Counted from the stretch's first letter, positions 23,201-33,898 are shown. The stretch: DNA of 64,000 nt from Yponomeuta sedellus (GCA_934045075.1 OW203721.1:27064181-27128180), one strand, 5' to 3'. Notes: generated by a model not told the origin, from the letters alone. Program-made: numbers and translations.

Positions 23201-24466
23201 GCGAGTACGAACTGATTGATTGAGGTGTAGATAAACTGAAACATATCTTAAATATCGGTAATTGACTCAGCCTCAGACTAGATTAATTTATCGGAAGTGT
23301 ACAATATTTGAGGTTTTAGAATTTGCGAGCGAGACGGAATGCTAGACGTAACGGCTGCCAAAATTGTATTAATTATTTGAAGAAGGAGAAGGAGATGACA
23401 GGTGCTAAGGGGCGGGCCCTGCGGAGGAGCAGCTCACCAGCAGGTGCAGGCAGTAGGTGGCGAAGGCGCCGATGATGAGGATGCCCGCCACGCCGGCCGG
23501 CAGGCCTAGCTTGCCCACGGCGCTGGGCATGGCTAGCACGCCTGCGCCGATGCTGCCCTTCACCATGTGCGTCGCCGTCTCCATATACCTGCGACACCAC
23601 CGCGACACGGTCGGTAAAGCTGTTCTGGGAACTTCCTGTACAATATAACAAAGCGGTAGTGAAACATTATCTTATTTTATCAAAAATGTATTCAGAATTA
23701 ACATTTGTGTTCCATTAGTTCAATTGTGAACTCGAACGAATTTAATTCATGCTGATACGCAGTATCGATACTGAAAAAACAGTGCTAACCTATTATCACA
23801 CACGTATCTCGTTGTACGAGTCCGACTCGCATTTAAGCCTAGAAAGGTAGCTCAAGAAAAATCTTACTCTTTTTGCCAAGCTCACGTAGTTTGCGGCGGC
23901 CCTAAATACTCACGAGGTAGGCTTGTCGATACGTCGGTATTGATGGGGGTCAAACTCCGAACCTGCAACACAAGACACTCTCAGTAGCACCTCCGCGGTT
24001 CGCAAGACATGCATTTAAAATAAATTGACGTTCCGTAGTATCGCGTATATTTTATTTGTTACTAGCTGACCCAGCGAACTTCGTAACACCTACCATCGAT
24101 TCTTTATTTTTTTTTTATAATTTCTCTCTGTAAGAATCACCCTCGTACTTCAAGGATTATTCTAAAGAATTAGCGAAATCGTTTCAGCTGCTCCCGAGAT
24201 TTGCGCTTACCAACACATTCGGGGATTCATTTTTATATTATAGATTTGCAGATTTCCGGAAGCTGACTGAGGGCGCGGCGGTGGCGGAGGCAACACTCAC
24301 CTAGGCCCATCAAATTGCTGACGGACTCGAAGAGGCCAATCGGCTCCGCGCCTTGCGAGGCGGCGCTGGGCCGCACGTCGCGCCGGCCCCGCGCCTCGCG
24401 CGCCGCCCCTACCGCCCCGTTCGCCGCCGCCGGCGCCGGCTGCGCTGTCTCCGGCTGCGTCGCCAT
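16892..24466 (-). CDS. Transporter gene 2: SLC36/PAT-like proton-coupled amino-acid transporter (8 coding exons)
   Basis: Paralog of gene 1 with the same expected activity: proton-driven uptake or lysosomal efflux of small amino acids. Minus-strand exons are 24466-24301, 23962-23914, 23588-23438, 21668-21588, 21351-21025, 19742-19647, 18443-18095 and 17229-16892. They total 1557 nt, or 518 aa plus stop, with all phases matching and all borders GT/AG. The N-terminus (1-55) is Ala-rich and hydrophilic. TM1 carries GAGVLAMP (86-93). The last exon has an unusual Ala-rich insert (about 430-450) before the final membrane segment. Shared introns with gene 1 lie before the METAT/FETLV helix (phase 2), before the ALE box (phase 0) and before the last exon (phase 1). 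Confidence 0.88.
17230..18094 (-). other. Gene 2 intron 7
   Basis: AT-rich with no recognisable element. Confidence 0.5.
18095..18443 (-). CDS. Gene 2 coding exon 7
   Basis: Residues 291-407, ILALEYSMAEPARFAG through LFLSFPLQNYVAYQIVWIRL. It combines what are exons 5 and 6 in gene 1. Acceptor GCCGCAG|A, donor CCCT|GTAAGT, phase 1. Confidence 0.9.
18444..19646 (-). other. Gene 2 intron 6
   Basis: Contains an ATA/TAA microsatellite (about 18,636), a foldback repeat (18,685-18,752), an unrecognised frame at 18,786-19,076 on the minus strand, and near 19,380-19,425 a plus-strand TGTACAATAAAAAGTTCTAA tail followed by TCTAATC units, resembling a LINE 3' end. Confidence 0.45.
18685..18752. repeat. 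Foldback repeat, about 21-bp arms
   Basis: GGCTTGTTCCATGATGGA is followed about 25 nt later by its reverse complement (TCCATCATGGAACAAGCC). Probably a small MITE remnant. Confidence 0.75.
19647..19742 (-). CDS. Gene 2 coding exon 6 (96 nt)
   Basis: Residues 259-290, IVVTDEQLSFKGFAQLPIFV to TLFALEAVGV, aligned with the end of gene 1 exon 4 (GTTLFALTAVGV). Acceptor GGTCAG|A, donor GTG|GTAAGC. Confidence 0.87.
19743..21024 (-). other. Gene 2 intron 5
   Basis: Contains a repeat piece around 19,925-20,165 starting with a GTCCACTGCTGGACA box, a phrase common in lepidopteran interspersed repeats. The rest is AT-rich with nothing recognised. Confidence 0.45.
21025..21351 (-). CDS. Gene 2 coding exon 5
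   Basis: Residues 150-258, CLRVWQMGPKTRWLAPVLPE to LVFYYLMKSK. Includes LEAALVVWQLGLCVVYAISV and several membrane segments. Acceptor TTAGAG|T (weak), donor AAG|GTACGC. Confidence 0.85.
21588..21668 (-). CDS. Gene 2 coding exon 4 (81 nt)
   Basis: Residues 123-149, IHSMYEMCKRHRRGYMSYKT to REALK, the charged loop after TM2. Acceptor TTGCAG|A, donor AAG|GTGAGA, phase 0 at both ends. Confidence 0.85.
22640..23235 (+). pseudogene. Degenerate RTE-clade LINE: C-terminal RT and 3' tail
   Basis: Plus strand, inside intron 3 of gene 2 and opposite to it. A RRIQLG box near 22,690, VTYGAET near 22,830, a WMRT-VED box near 23,135 and the CAGCAGTGGGC 3' box at 23,192 come in the order of an RTE ORF2 end. 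Frames are broken throughout. Confidence 0.65.
23438..23588 (-). CDS. Gene 2 coding exon 3 (TM1)
   Basis: Residues 72-122, YMETATHMVKGSIGAGVLAM to ATYCLHLL. Holds the TM1 GxGxLAMP motif. Acceptor TCGCAG|G, donor CTG|GTGAGC. Confidence 0.9.
23914..23962 (-). CDS. Gene 2 coding exon 2 (49 nt)
   Basis: Residues 56-72, SEFDPHQYRRIDKPTS, matching the EDYDPHQH stretch of gene 1. Acceptor TTGCAG|GT, donor ACCTC|GTGAGT. Too short to stand out as an open frame, but both phases and the paralog support it. Confidence 0.82.
24061..24241 (+). repeat. Interspersed repeat in gene 2 intron 1
   Basis: Starts TACTAGCTGACCCAGCGAAC and ends TTCATTTTTATATTATAG. Both ends are typical of a short interspersed repeat seen widely in insect genomes. 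It ends about 60 bp from the donor site of coding exon 1. Confidence 0.45.
24301..24466 (-). CDS. Gene 2 coding exon 1 (start codon)
   Basis: Residues 1-56, MATQPETAQPAPAAANG to LFESVSNLMGL. The ATG at 24,464-24,466 has a G at +4. The frame is open upstream, but only GTG lies there, so this ATG is chosen. The donor is CTAG|GTGAGT, phase 1. Confidence 0.82.
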
Positions 24467-27243
24467 GCTCCGTGTTGTGTCTCTACGGTATTTTCTTCCG
24501 CGTCTCACCGGGAGCCACCTGAAATCGCCATCGCTTCGTTGTCTCTATAACAGATGTAACATCTAACGCTGTCATTGTGACGCACTGGTTGACAGCTCTT
24601 CTGCCAGCGATAATATGACTCGATAATGTACACAGGAGCTATTATAGGTTAATAGGTACCAAGGAGGTTAGATCGATAAGATTTATCATATTTAATATAT
24701 AATATTTAAGGGTTCCACCAGACGGTTGTAAACGATACCTCATTAACCTCCCCACTAACGGCCCCCCAGTACATCACATGACATTAAACTGACAGGGGTG
24801 TCATGGTGGCGCAAAAAAAAAAATTACCAGGTTGCCTAAATCTCAAATTATTGAGATTTACCAATGTACGGATTTGGTTGAGACAGGAATAATTACACTC
24901 TAGAATAACCACTTTACTAAACAATAACAACTTTATCAAAATTCAGACACGCCAATCCTTACATTCAGAGTACGAAAACGTAATTACTAGCAATTTTTGC
25001 GTAGTGCCCTACACTTTTGTGTGCTTACGAACTATTACGTAAGTTTAGGAAAAGATAAATTTATGTAACAGGGTTCTGAATATATACCTATTCATTCTAT
25101 CAAGTTTGTTTTTTCTATCCGTACAAAATTTATTACCAAAACAGAATCAAACTTTTTGCAAGAAAGCTAACATTTCCTGTTGAACAGTGTGAGAGTGACA
25201 ATTTGAATTCGAAAATGCACTGTAAATGTGGGTCCTTACGAAGTGAAAACAACTTTTATTGAATGAAAATACTCTTATCTTATTGAAATCTATGCTCTTT
25301 TATAGAAATATTCTGCAAAATCTAGTAAAAATTAAATATATCGACTGCATTATATTTTTGTACCAAGGCCACAAACAAAAGGGTAAATGAGAAATGAAAC
25401 AGTACATTCATAACGAAATATTTATTTTCTTTTTTTACGCTATTTACAGTAAATATTCAGACAAAAATAAAGAATAAAACAATAAAATAGTATTTCCATT
25501 GTCTTGTCTTGTTTAGTAGGGATGGGGTAAGGGAGAGTATTCATTGGGCAAAAGTCGATAAAATAGGGAAAAACAATTATTGTCGATAAAATTCATGCAA
25601 AATGAATATTAATTTTACTACCACCATGTTATTAGTAAAAATAAACGTTGTGTCGCTAGGCAGCAAAAACAAAGTCCATAAATAAAGCTGTCTGAGCTCA
25701 AGTGGTGGCGCGTGCCGCGCATTGGGTATCAAGTTCGGCGTCAAATAGTTTGTTTATACTAACCGCCATTATGTAAGTATCTCACCATAAATAGCCTATT
25801 ATACATTGTTAGTGGTGATTGACTTAACAATTATGTCTAGTATTGCTTCTACTAGTATTCTTCTAGTATTGTTCACTTTCACTACATCAACAGCGAATTT
25901 TCTCTCGTTGTTTACTTTCATGTAGCAAGTCTAAAATATTACAAAGTTGTAAACTGGTTGTCTTTTTTTTTAAATAAGTAAAATTAATAAAAGATACAAA
26001 CATGTTCAATTAACTAGTTGGGTTGAAAACATTCGTGCATGAGCTGAATTATGACCTAATACGTATATACGTAGCTTTAGAATGTCCTTGGTATGTTTTT
26101 GCAATATTTTTATTTTTAATGCACTAACCCGTGCTAAGGACAAATTGAAAAACCTATTTAGAGGCTAAAATTTATTGTTTAACCTATTGTTTGGCCATTG
26201 GTTTCCCAATCCAACACGTTTTTTTTTCTCATTTTTTTTCTCATTATCGTAACAAAGTTTTCATATGCATCCAACAATAAGGGATTATACTCGTAGTAAT
26301 ACATTGTTTACTCTGAGTTGTGATAATTTCGCTGCTCTGGGGCCTATCTTATGCAATAACTCCCTTGTAGTGAAGCGAGCAGCGGAAACTTTACTCCTAG
26401 AAAGTATAAATCCATGCGAAGATAACTTCTATTTGATCCATCGAAGTCCCTTTGCTTTTTAAAAGTTTTATGAAAGTTATCGGTTAAACTTATACCAAAG
26501 GTCTAATAATGTAATAAAACTCACTAACGTTATTAAATAAAACAGTATATGTGGAGAGCTAATTTCGTTGGAAATCTCTTCCAGCCAACCAATGATGTGG
26601 TGATACGGACATTATAGGGGTGGGGTAAAGTTTACAATTATAATTTTAAATTAACTAGTAAATAACAGAGTAAATTTACATTCAGCAAACAAAATTAAAT
26701 AAATAATTCTTTACGTTGAAATAAATTATTAAAATCTTATTTCTGATTATGTATAGGGCGACAAAATTGTTAGCATATCAATTTAGCAATTTAGGTCTGG
26801 GTATGTTCGGGCCGGGCAACTGAACCGGGCTTCGTGTAATATAAGTCCGGAAGTAGTTAATAGGGACTCTAAAGCGATCCGGACTTCCAGGAACCCAGCA
26901 ACCGTTGTCCAGCTTAAAAAAGACAGTCATCGAAATCGACAGCCGTGCATCGAGACCCAGACCGGAGTTAGCTAAAAATAGCGTCGCAGAATATTATTGC
27001 ATAATAAAAAATTAAGGTTCTTTTTTTTTATTTTTTTTTTTTTTCTCTATTATTAGTTAAACTTGGAATTCTAAAACAAAAGCTACCATGCGATAGACAA
27101 ACAGAATGGTGACATACTTCTTAAATTATTTTTTTTTTCACGTGCCAACACTAGATGGCGCTCATTACATTGTTCATCGCGGTATGGTTGTGTCTGAACG
27201 AAAAGTATATTAAGCAAAGCCAAGAAACTTACGACTTCGTCGA
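24467..27243. other. Gene-poor stretch between gene 2 and the telomeric array
   Basis: AT-rich, 2.8 kb. It probably contains the gene 2 promoter next to 24,466, but no core motif is clear. A less AT-rich block at about 26,800-26,990 is unrecognised. T-rich runs near 27,020 and 27,130 precede the first TTAGG units. Confidence 0.45.
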
Positions 27244-27265
27244 GGTTAGGTTAGGTTAGGTTAGG
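27244..27265 (+). repeat. First TTAGG tract (array boundary)
   Basis: About four units directly after ordinary AT-rich DNA ending ACTTCGTCGA. This is the left border of the telomeric array. Confidence 0.9.
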
Positions 27266-28132
27266 TTTTTTTTTTTTTTTGGTAACGCGGGGGAATGCAT
27301 TTACGCACTTCACCACTCTGCTGTCAGGGGACAACAGAGCGGCTTCGTGTGGGACTCCCAGCCCGAGGGCTGGACTACCCACTAAACCCCCGCGGTGATC
27401 CTCCTCTCCTCTACCGGGTCGCGGGGTAGGCCAAAGGTTAAATCACCGCGACCCGGCAAGAGGTCGCCCCTCCACGTGAGGGGCTCGACTGGTGGGGAAG
27501 CCAAATTGGCTCCCCAGCGGCGCCCCCTGCCCCATCGCTACGACGGGGCAAGGAAACGCCGCGTCTCCTCGGGGGGGCCATATAGGCCCCCATACGCTCC
27601 AATGCGCCGCCCCCCCCCATCCCATTGCTAAAACAATGGGACTAGAGGGGGCGGCGCATCGCTGCGAGGCCCGTCGCGTCGCTCACCAGCGCCTCTCTGA
27701 TGAAGCAGAGAAGGTGGAGAGCGAGCGCGCGGGCCCTCTCTGTGCTGGAAGGCACCCCCGGATCACGCAGGGGCGCCTTCCGGCCCGCCGTGTTAGAGGC
27801 TGAGGGTCCCCTGACCCTCCGCCCACGGCACTGGTCCGACTGGTACGAGGCGCTCGGACGCCCCCCCCAGCCGGACCTCCTCCTCTTGGTCGCTTGGGTC
27901 CCACTCCACGGTGTGAAGCAGGGCCCAAGCGACTAAACGGTCGCAGGGGATAGGGAGAGAGGCGCACCGCAATACCAGCACTCCTCTTCCCCTGCGACCC
28001 CACCGCGTCCGCCATCAACCGGTGGCGGCCCCGGTAAGGCCGCGGCAGGCAGGGAGAGCGGCGCACCGCAATACCGGCACTCCTCTCCCGCCGCGGCCCC
28101 CTCCCTTCGGCTGCGATGCCGCCCATACGACA
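27266..28132 (-). mobile_element. TS1: short TRAS-oriented element, 5'-truncated
   Basis: Poly(T) 27,266-27,280 is the 3' poly(A) of a minus-strand element. The 3' part (27,281-27,800) matches the 3' UTR of the full-length TRAS-like element. The 5' end stops at CATACGACA, inside a hairpin that other copies complete, so this copy is truncated. It is the only TS copy without the common 5' end. Hairpins include 27,316-27,339, 27,358-27,373, 27,414-27,456 and the long pair GTCGCTTGGG / CCCAAGCGAC around 27,889-27,934. No coding frame is credible. Confidence 0.85.
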
Positions 28133-28151
28133 GGTTAGGTTAGGTTAGGTT

Positions 28152-29056
28152 GGGGTGCGATGCCAGATTACCTTCCCGTGTGCCCTTCCGCTTCCGTTCC
28201 TACTGATTCATCTTGAACCAGTAGGAAGGGTAAGTGGCAAGGGCCGGTGCACCCTGGGCGCTGGTCAGTAACTTCTCTTTATGGGATCTTGCTGGCCAGC
28301 GGCGAAAAATCTGGCGGGAGGGGTCGCGTGGGCCCTGTTTCACTTTGTGGAGCGGGACCCAGGCGACCAACCGAATGAAGGACCGACTGGGGGGGGCGCC
28401 GCTGCGCGGAAGCGCGCGCGCCTCGTACCAGTCGGACCAGAGTGGCCGCCGGGACGCGGAGGGTCGGGGGACTCTCCGCGTCCATCACGGCGGGCCGGAA
28501 GGCGCCCTTGCGTGTTCCGAGGGTGCCTTCTGGCACGGAGGGGGCCCGCGCGGTCGCTCACCGCCTTCTCTGCTTTCAGAGAAGTGCTGGTGGGCGACGT
28601 GACGGGCCTCACGTGTGGGGCGTGTGGGGACCGGGACGCTTGGGCCCCCACGCGCCTCAACGAGGAGGTGCGCCGCCCTCCCCGTCTCATCGACCGGCTT
28701 GCGATGGGATGGAGGGGGCGGCGCGTTGGGGCGTATGGGGGCCAAGATCATACGCACTTGGCCCCTATGCGCTCCAACGAAGAGATGCGGCGTTTTCTAG
28801 CCCCGTCGCCGAGCACCGACGGGGCAGAAGCGCCGCCGAAGGAGTGCCCGAAAGGGCGCCCGCAGACGGGGTCGCGGAAGTGTGCGCAAGCGTTCCCGTG
28901 GCCCCGTCCTTTGCGGTGCGGAGGAACACCCCAGGAGTTTTAGTCGGTATACCGCCCTTTTCAGGGCGGGGAGTCCGACATAACCACTGTGCTCCCCCGA
29001 GCCGGTGGTACCCGTAAGTGGGGTTTCTCCTGGGTGAAAAAAAAAAAAAAAAAAAA
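28152..29056 (+). mobile_element. SS1: short SART-oriented element, complete
   Basis: 885 bp from the family 5' end GGGGTGCGATGCCAG to CTCCTGGGTG, then poly(A) 29,037-29,056 and GGTT. The 5' leader is specific to SS. From about 28,320 it matches the reverse complement of TS elements (GTGGGCCCTG...GGGACCCAGGCGACC). Stems include CCTACTG/CAGTAGG (28,199-28,205 / 28,219-28,225) and CGCTGG/CCAGCG (28,259-28,264 / 28,296-28,301). Confidence 0.85.
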
Positions 29057-29060
29057 GGTT

Positions 29061-30148
29061 GGGGTGCGATGCCAGATAACCTTCACGTGTACCTCTCCGC
29101 TTTCCGTTCCATCTGATTCCATGAACCAGATGGAGGGGCAAGTGGTGGGGTCGGTGCACCCTGAGCGTTAGTCAGTAACTTCTTCTTGTCGGATCTTACT
29201 GGCTAACGGCGAATAATCTGGCGGGAGGGGTCGCGTGGGCCCTGTTTCACTTTGTGGAGCGGGACCCAGGCGACCAACCGATTGAAGGACCGACTGGGGG
29301 GGGCGCCGCTGCGCGAAAGCGCGCGCGCCTCGTACCAGTCGGACCAGAGTGGCCGTGGGCGGAGGGTCGGGGGACCCTCTGCCTCCATCACGGCGGGAGG
29401 GGTCGCGTGGGCCCTGTTTCACTTTGTGGAGCGGGACCCAGGCGACCAACCGAATGAAGGACCGACTGGGGGGGGCGCCGCTGCGCGAAAGCGCGCGCGC
29501 CTCGTACCAGTCGGACCAGAGTGGCCGCCGGGACGCGGAGGGTCGGGGGACCCTCTGCCTCCATCACGGCGGGCCGGAAGGCGCCCTTGCGTGTTCCGAG
29601 GGTGCCTTCTGGCACGGAGGGGGCCCGCGCGGTCGCTCACCGCCTTCTCTGCTTTCAGAGAAGTGCTGGTGGGCGACGTGATGGGCCTCGCGTGTGGGGC
29701 GTGTGGGGGCCAACAGTTGACATTGGCCCCCATGCGCCCCAACTAGGAGGTGCGCCGCCCTCCTCTAATCCCATTGGACCACACAACAATGGGATGGAGG
29801 GGGCGGCGCGTTGGGGCGTGTGGTGGCCAAGGGGTTCGCACTTGGCCACTATGCGCTCCAACGAAGAGATGCGGCGTTCCCTCGCCCCGTCGTTCGGTCC
29901 GATGCGATGGGGCAGGGGCGCCGCCGAAGGAGTGCCCGAAAGGGCGCCCGCAGACGGGGTCGCGGAAGTGTGCGTAAGCGTCCCCGTGGCCCCGTCCTTT
30001 GCGGTGCGGAGGAACACCCCAGGAGTTTTAGTCGGTATACCGCCCTTTTCAGGGCGGGGAGTCCGACATAACCACTGTGCTCCCCCGAGCCGGTGGTACC
30101 CGTAATTGGGGTTTCTCCTGGGTGAAAAAAAAAAAAAAAAAAAAAAAA
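29061..30148 (+). mobile_element. SS2: divergent short SART-oriented element with internal duplication
   Basis: Starts at the same 5' end after only GGTT. 1,064 bp plus poly(A) 30,125-30,148. It differs from the other SS copies at many sites in the leader, several of them compensatory in stems. A 172-bp block starting GGCGGGAGG (29,220) is repeated in tandem at 29,392. Confidence 0.85.
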
Positions 30149-30182
30149 GGTTAGGTTAGGTTGGGTTAGGTTAGGTTAGGTT

Positions 30183-31078
30183 GGGGTGCGATGCCAGATT
30201 ACCTTCCCGTGTGCCCTTCCGCTTCCGTTCCTACTGATTCATTTTTGAACCAGTAGGAAGGATAAGTGGCAAGGGCCGGTGCACCCTGGGCGCTGGTCAG
30301 TAACTTCTCTTTATGAGATCTTGCTGGCCAGCGGCGAAAAATCTGGCGGGAGGGGTCGCGTGGGCCCTGTTTCACTTTGTGGAGCGGGACCCAGGCGACC
30401 AACCGAATGAAGGACCGACTGGGGGGGGCGCCGCTGCGCGGAAGCGCGCGCGCCTCGTACCAGTCGGACCAGAGTGGCCGCCGGGACGCGGAGGGTCGGG
30501 GGACTCTCCGCGTCCATCACGGCGGGCCGGAAGGCGCCCTTGCGTGTTCCGAGGGTGCCTTCTGGCACGGAGGGGGCCCGCGCGGTCGCTCACCGCCTTC
30601 TCTGCTTTCAGAGAAGTGCTGGTGGGCGACGTGACGGGCCTCACGTGTGGGGACCGGGCCTTGGGCCCCCACGCGCCTCAACGAGGAGGTGCGCCGCCCT
30701 CCCCGTCTCATCGACCGGGTTGCGATGGGATGGAGGGGGCGGCGCGTTGGGGCGTATGGGGGCCAAGATCATACGCACTTGGCCCCTATGCGCTCCAACG
30801 AAGAGATGCGGCGTTTTCTAGCCCCGTCGTCGAGCACCGACGGGGCAGAAGCGCCGCCGAAGGAGTGCCCGAAAGGGCGCCCGCAGACGGGGTCGCGGAA
30901 GTGTGCGCAAGCGTTCCCGTGGCCCCGTCCTTTGCGGTGCGGAGGAACACCCCAGGAGTTTTAGTCGGTATACCGCCCTTTTCAGGGCGGGGAGTCCGAC
31001 ATAACCACTGTGCTCCCCCGAGCCGGTGGTACCCGTAATTGGGGTTTCTCCTGGGTGAAAAAAAAAAAAAAAAAAAAA
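30183..31078 (+). mobile_element. SS3: short SART-oriented element
   Basis: 875 bp plus poly(A) 31,058-31,078. Nearly identical to SS1 apart from an 11-bp loss near 30,650 and one added base in the leader loop. The lengths are not multiples of 3, arguing against a protein. Confidence 0.85.
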
Positions 31079-31095
31079 GGTTAGGTTAGGTTAGG

Positions 31096-31935
31096 TTTTT
31101 TTTTTTTTTTTTGGTAACGCGGGGGAATGCATTTACGCACTTCACCACTCTGCTGTCAGGGGACAACAGAGCGGCTTCGTGTGGGACTCCCAGCCCGAGG
31201 GCTGGACTACCCACTAAACCCCCGCGGTGATCCTCCTCTCCTCTACCGGGTCGCGGGGTAGGCCAAAGGTTAAATCACCGCGACCCGGCAAGAGGTCGCC
31301 CCTCCTCGTGAGGGGCTCGACTGGTGGGGGAGCCAGAGTGGCTCCCCAGCGGCGCCCCCTGCCCCACCGCTACGACGGGGCAAGGAAACGCCGCGTCTCC
31401 TCGGGGGGGCCATATAGGCCCCCATACGCTCCAATGCGCCACCCCCCCACATCACATTGCTAAAACAATGGGACTAGAGGGGGCGGCGCATCGCTGCGAG
31501 GCCCGTCGCGTCGCTCACCAGCGCTTCTCTGAGGACAGAGAAGGCGGAGAGCGAGCGCGCGGGCCCTCTCTGTGCCGGAAGGCACCCCCGGATCACGCAA
31601 GGGCGCCTTCCGGCCCGCCGTGTTAGAGGCGGAGAGTCCCCTGACCCCCCGCCCACGGCACTGATCCGACTGGTACGAGGCGCCCGGAGGCGCCCCCCCC
31701 AGCCGGACCTCCTCCTCTTGGTCGCTTGGGTCCCACTCCACGGTGTGAAGCAGGGCCCAAGCGACTAAACGGTCGCGGTGCTGCCCGACAGCACCGCCAC
31801 CTACTGACCGCTCAACTCGCAAGCGAGGAGCGGTCCCTCCGCGGTTGCTCTTTGTTTCACCGTGGTCCCGCAACCACGGCTACTAAAGCCCCCTCGCCAC
31901 GACAAGGCGGCAACCGTCGAGGGGGGTCGAGGGGG
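31096..31935 (-). mobile_element. TS2: short TRAS-oriented element, compact form
   Basis: Poly(T) 31,096-31,112, body 31,113-31,935. Ends at the common 5' end (CCGTCGAGGGG box, here doubled). Lacks the roughly 200-bp three-hairpin module: GGTCGC joins directly to GGTGCTG near 31,772. Confidence 0.85.
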
Positions 31936-31953
31936 AGGTTAGGTTAGGTTAGG

Positions 31954-33001
31954 TTTTTTTTTTTTTTGGTAACGCGGGGGAATGCATTTACGCACTTCAC
32001 CACTCTGCTGTCAGGGGACAACAGAGCGGCTTCGTGTGGGACTCCCAGCCCGAGGGCTGGACTACCCACTAAACCCCCGCGGTGATCCTCCTCTCCTCTA
32101 CCGGGTCGCGGGGTAGGCCAAAGGTTAAATCACCGCGACCCGGCAAGAGGTCGCCCCTCCACGTGAGGGGCTCGACTAGTGGGGGAGCCAAAGTGGCTCC
32201 CCAGCGGCGCCCCCTGCCCCATCGCTACGACGGGGCAAGGAAACGCCGCGTCTCCTCGGGGGGGCCATAAAGGCCCCCATACGCTCCAATGCGCCGCCCC
32301 CCCACATCACACTGCTAAAACAATGGGACTAGAGGGGGCGGCGCATCGCTGCGAGGCCCGTCGCGTCGCTCACCAGCGCTTCTCTGAGAACAGAGAAGGT
32401 GGAGAGCGAGCGCGCGGGCCCTCTCTGTGCCGGAAGGCACCCCCGGATCACGCAGGGGCGCCTTCCGGCCCGCCGTGTTAGAGGCGGAGAGTCCCCTGAC
32501 CCCCCGCCCACGGCACTGATCCGACTGGTACGAGGCGCCCGGAGGCGCCCCCCCCAGCCGGACCTCCTCCTCTTGGTCGCTTGGGTCCCACTCCACGGTG
32601 TGAAGCAGGGCCCAAGCGACTAAACGGTCGCAGGGGACAGGGAGAGAGGCGCACCGCAATACCAGCACTCCTCTTCCCCTGCGACCCCACCGCGTCCGCC
32701 ATCAACCGGTGGCGGCCCCGGTAAGGCCGCGGCAGGCAGGGAGAGCGGCGCACCGTAATACCGGCACTCCTCTCCCGCCGCGGCCTCCTCCCTTCGGCTG
32801 CGATGCCGCCCATACGACATCGCAGCCCGCCTCAGTGGCGGTGCTGCCCATACAGCACCGCCACCTACTGACCGCTCGACTCACGAAGAGGAGCGGTCCC
32901 TCCGGGGTTGCTCTTGGTTTCACCGTGGGTGTGTTCCCGCCCGTAGGCCCCCACGGCTACTTAGCCCCCTCGCCACGACAAGGCGGCAACCGTCGAGGGG
33001 G
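31954..33001 (-). mobile_element. TS3: short TRAS-oriented element, long form
   Basis: Poly(T) 31,954-31,967, body 31,968-33,001. Contains the extra module at about 32,630-32,835 with two hairpins that both carry a GCACCGYAATACCRGCACTC loop, then GCGATG...CATCGC. Common 5' end. Confidence 0.85.
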
Positions 33002-33028
33002 AGGTTAGGTTAGGTTAGGTTAGGTTAG

Positions 33029-33857
33029 GTTTTTTTTTTTTTTGGTAACGCGGGGGAATGCATTTACGCACTTCACCACTCTGCTGTCAGGGGACAACAG
33101 AGCGGCTTCGTGTGGGACTCCCAGCCCGAGGGCTGGACTACCCACTAAACCCCCGCGGTGATCCTCCTCTCCTCTACCGGGTCGCGGGGTAGGCCAAAGG
33201 TTAAATCACCGCGACCCGGCAAGAGGTCGCCCCTCCACGTGAGGGGCTCGACTAGTGGGGGAGCCAAAGTGGCTCCCCCGCGGCGCCCCCTGCCCCATCG
33301 CTACGACGGGGCAAGGAAACGCCGCGTCTCCTCGGGGGGGCCATAAAGGCCCCCATACGCTCCAATGCGCCGCCCCCCCACATCACATTGCTAAAACAAT
33401 GGGACTAGAGGGGGCGGCGCATCGCTGCGAGGCCCGTCGCGTCGCTCACCAGCGCTTCTCTGAGAACAGAGAAGGTGGAGAGCGAGCGCGCGGGCCCTCT
33501 CTGTGCCGGAAGGCACCCCCGGATCACGCAGGGGCGCCTTCCGGCCCGCCGTGTTAGAGGCGGAGAGTCCCCTGACCCCCCGCCCACGGCACTGATCCGA
33601 CTGGTACGAGGCGCCCGGAGGCGCCCCCCCCAGCCGGACCTCTTCCTCTTGGTCGCTTGGGTCCCACTCCACGGTGTGAAGCAGGGCCCAAGCGACTGAA
33701 CGGTCGCGGTGCTGCCCGTACAGCACCGCCACCTACTGACCGCTCGACTCACGAAGAGGAGCGGTCCCTCCGCGGTTGCTCTTTGTTTCACCGTGGTCCC
33801 GCAACCACGGCTACTAAAGCCCCCTCGCCACGACAAGGCGGCAACCGTCGAGGGGGT
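33029..33857 (-). mobile_element. TS4: short TRAS-oriented element, compact form
   Basis: Poly(T) about 33,030-33,043, body 33,044-33,857. No extra module; common 5' end followed by the tract at 33,859. Confidence 0.85.
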
Positions 33858-33858
33858 A

Positions 33859-33898
33859 AGGTTAGGTTAGGTTAGGTTAGGTTAGGTTAGGTTAGGTT
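33859..33898 (+). repeat. TTAGG tract, about 8 units
   Basis: Longest tract of the left part. It separates the 5' ends of divergent elements TS4 (minus) and SS4 (plus). Confidence 0.9.

Noticed and set aside
27395..27803. Recurrent 60-147 codon frames in the TS elements
   Set aside because: They overlap in several frames and on both strands, vary in length between copies, and follow hairpin symmetry.
28234..31038. Open frames of 120-256 codons inside the SS elements (also 33,981-35,687 and 36,123-36,978)
   Set aside because: Several frames on both strands are open at once because the DNA is GC-rich. Copies differ by 10-11 bp indels that shift frame, and no domain is visible. Structure, not protein, is conserved.
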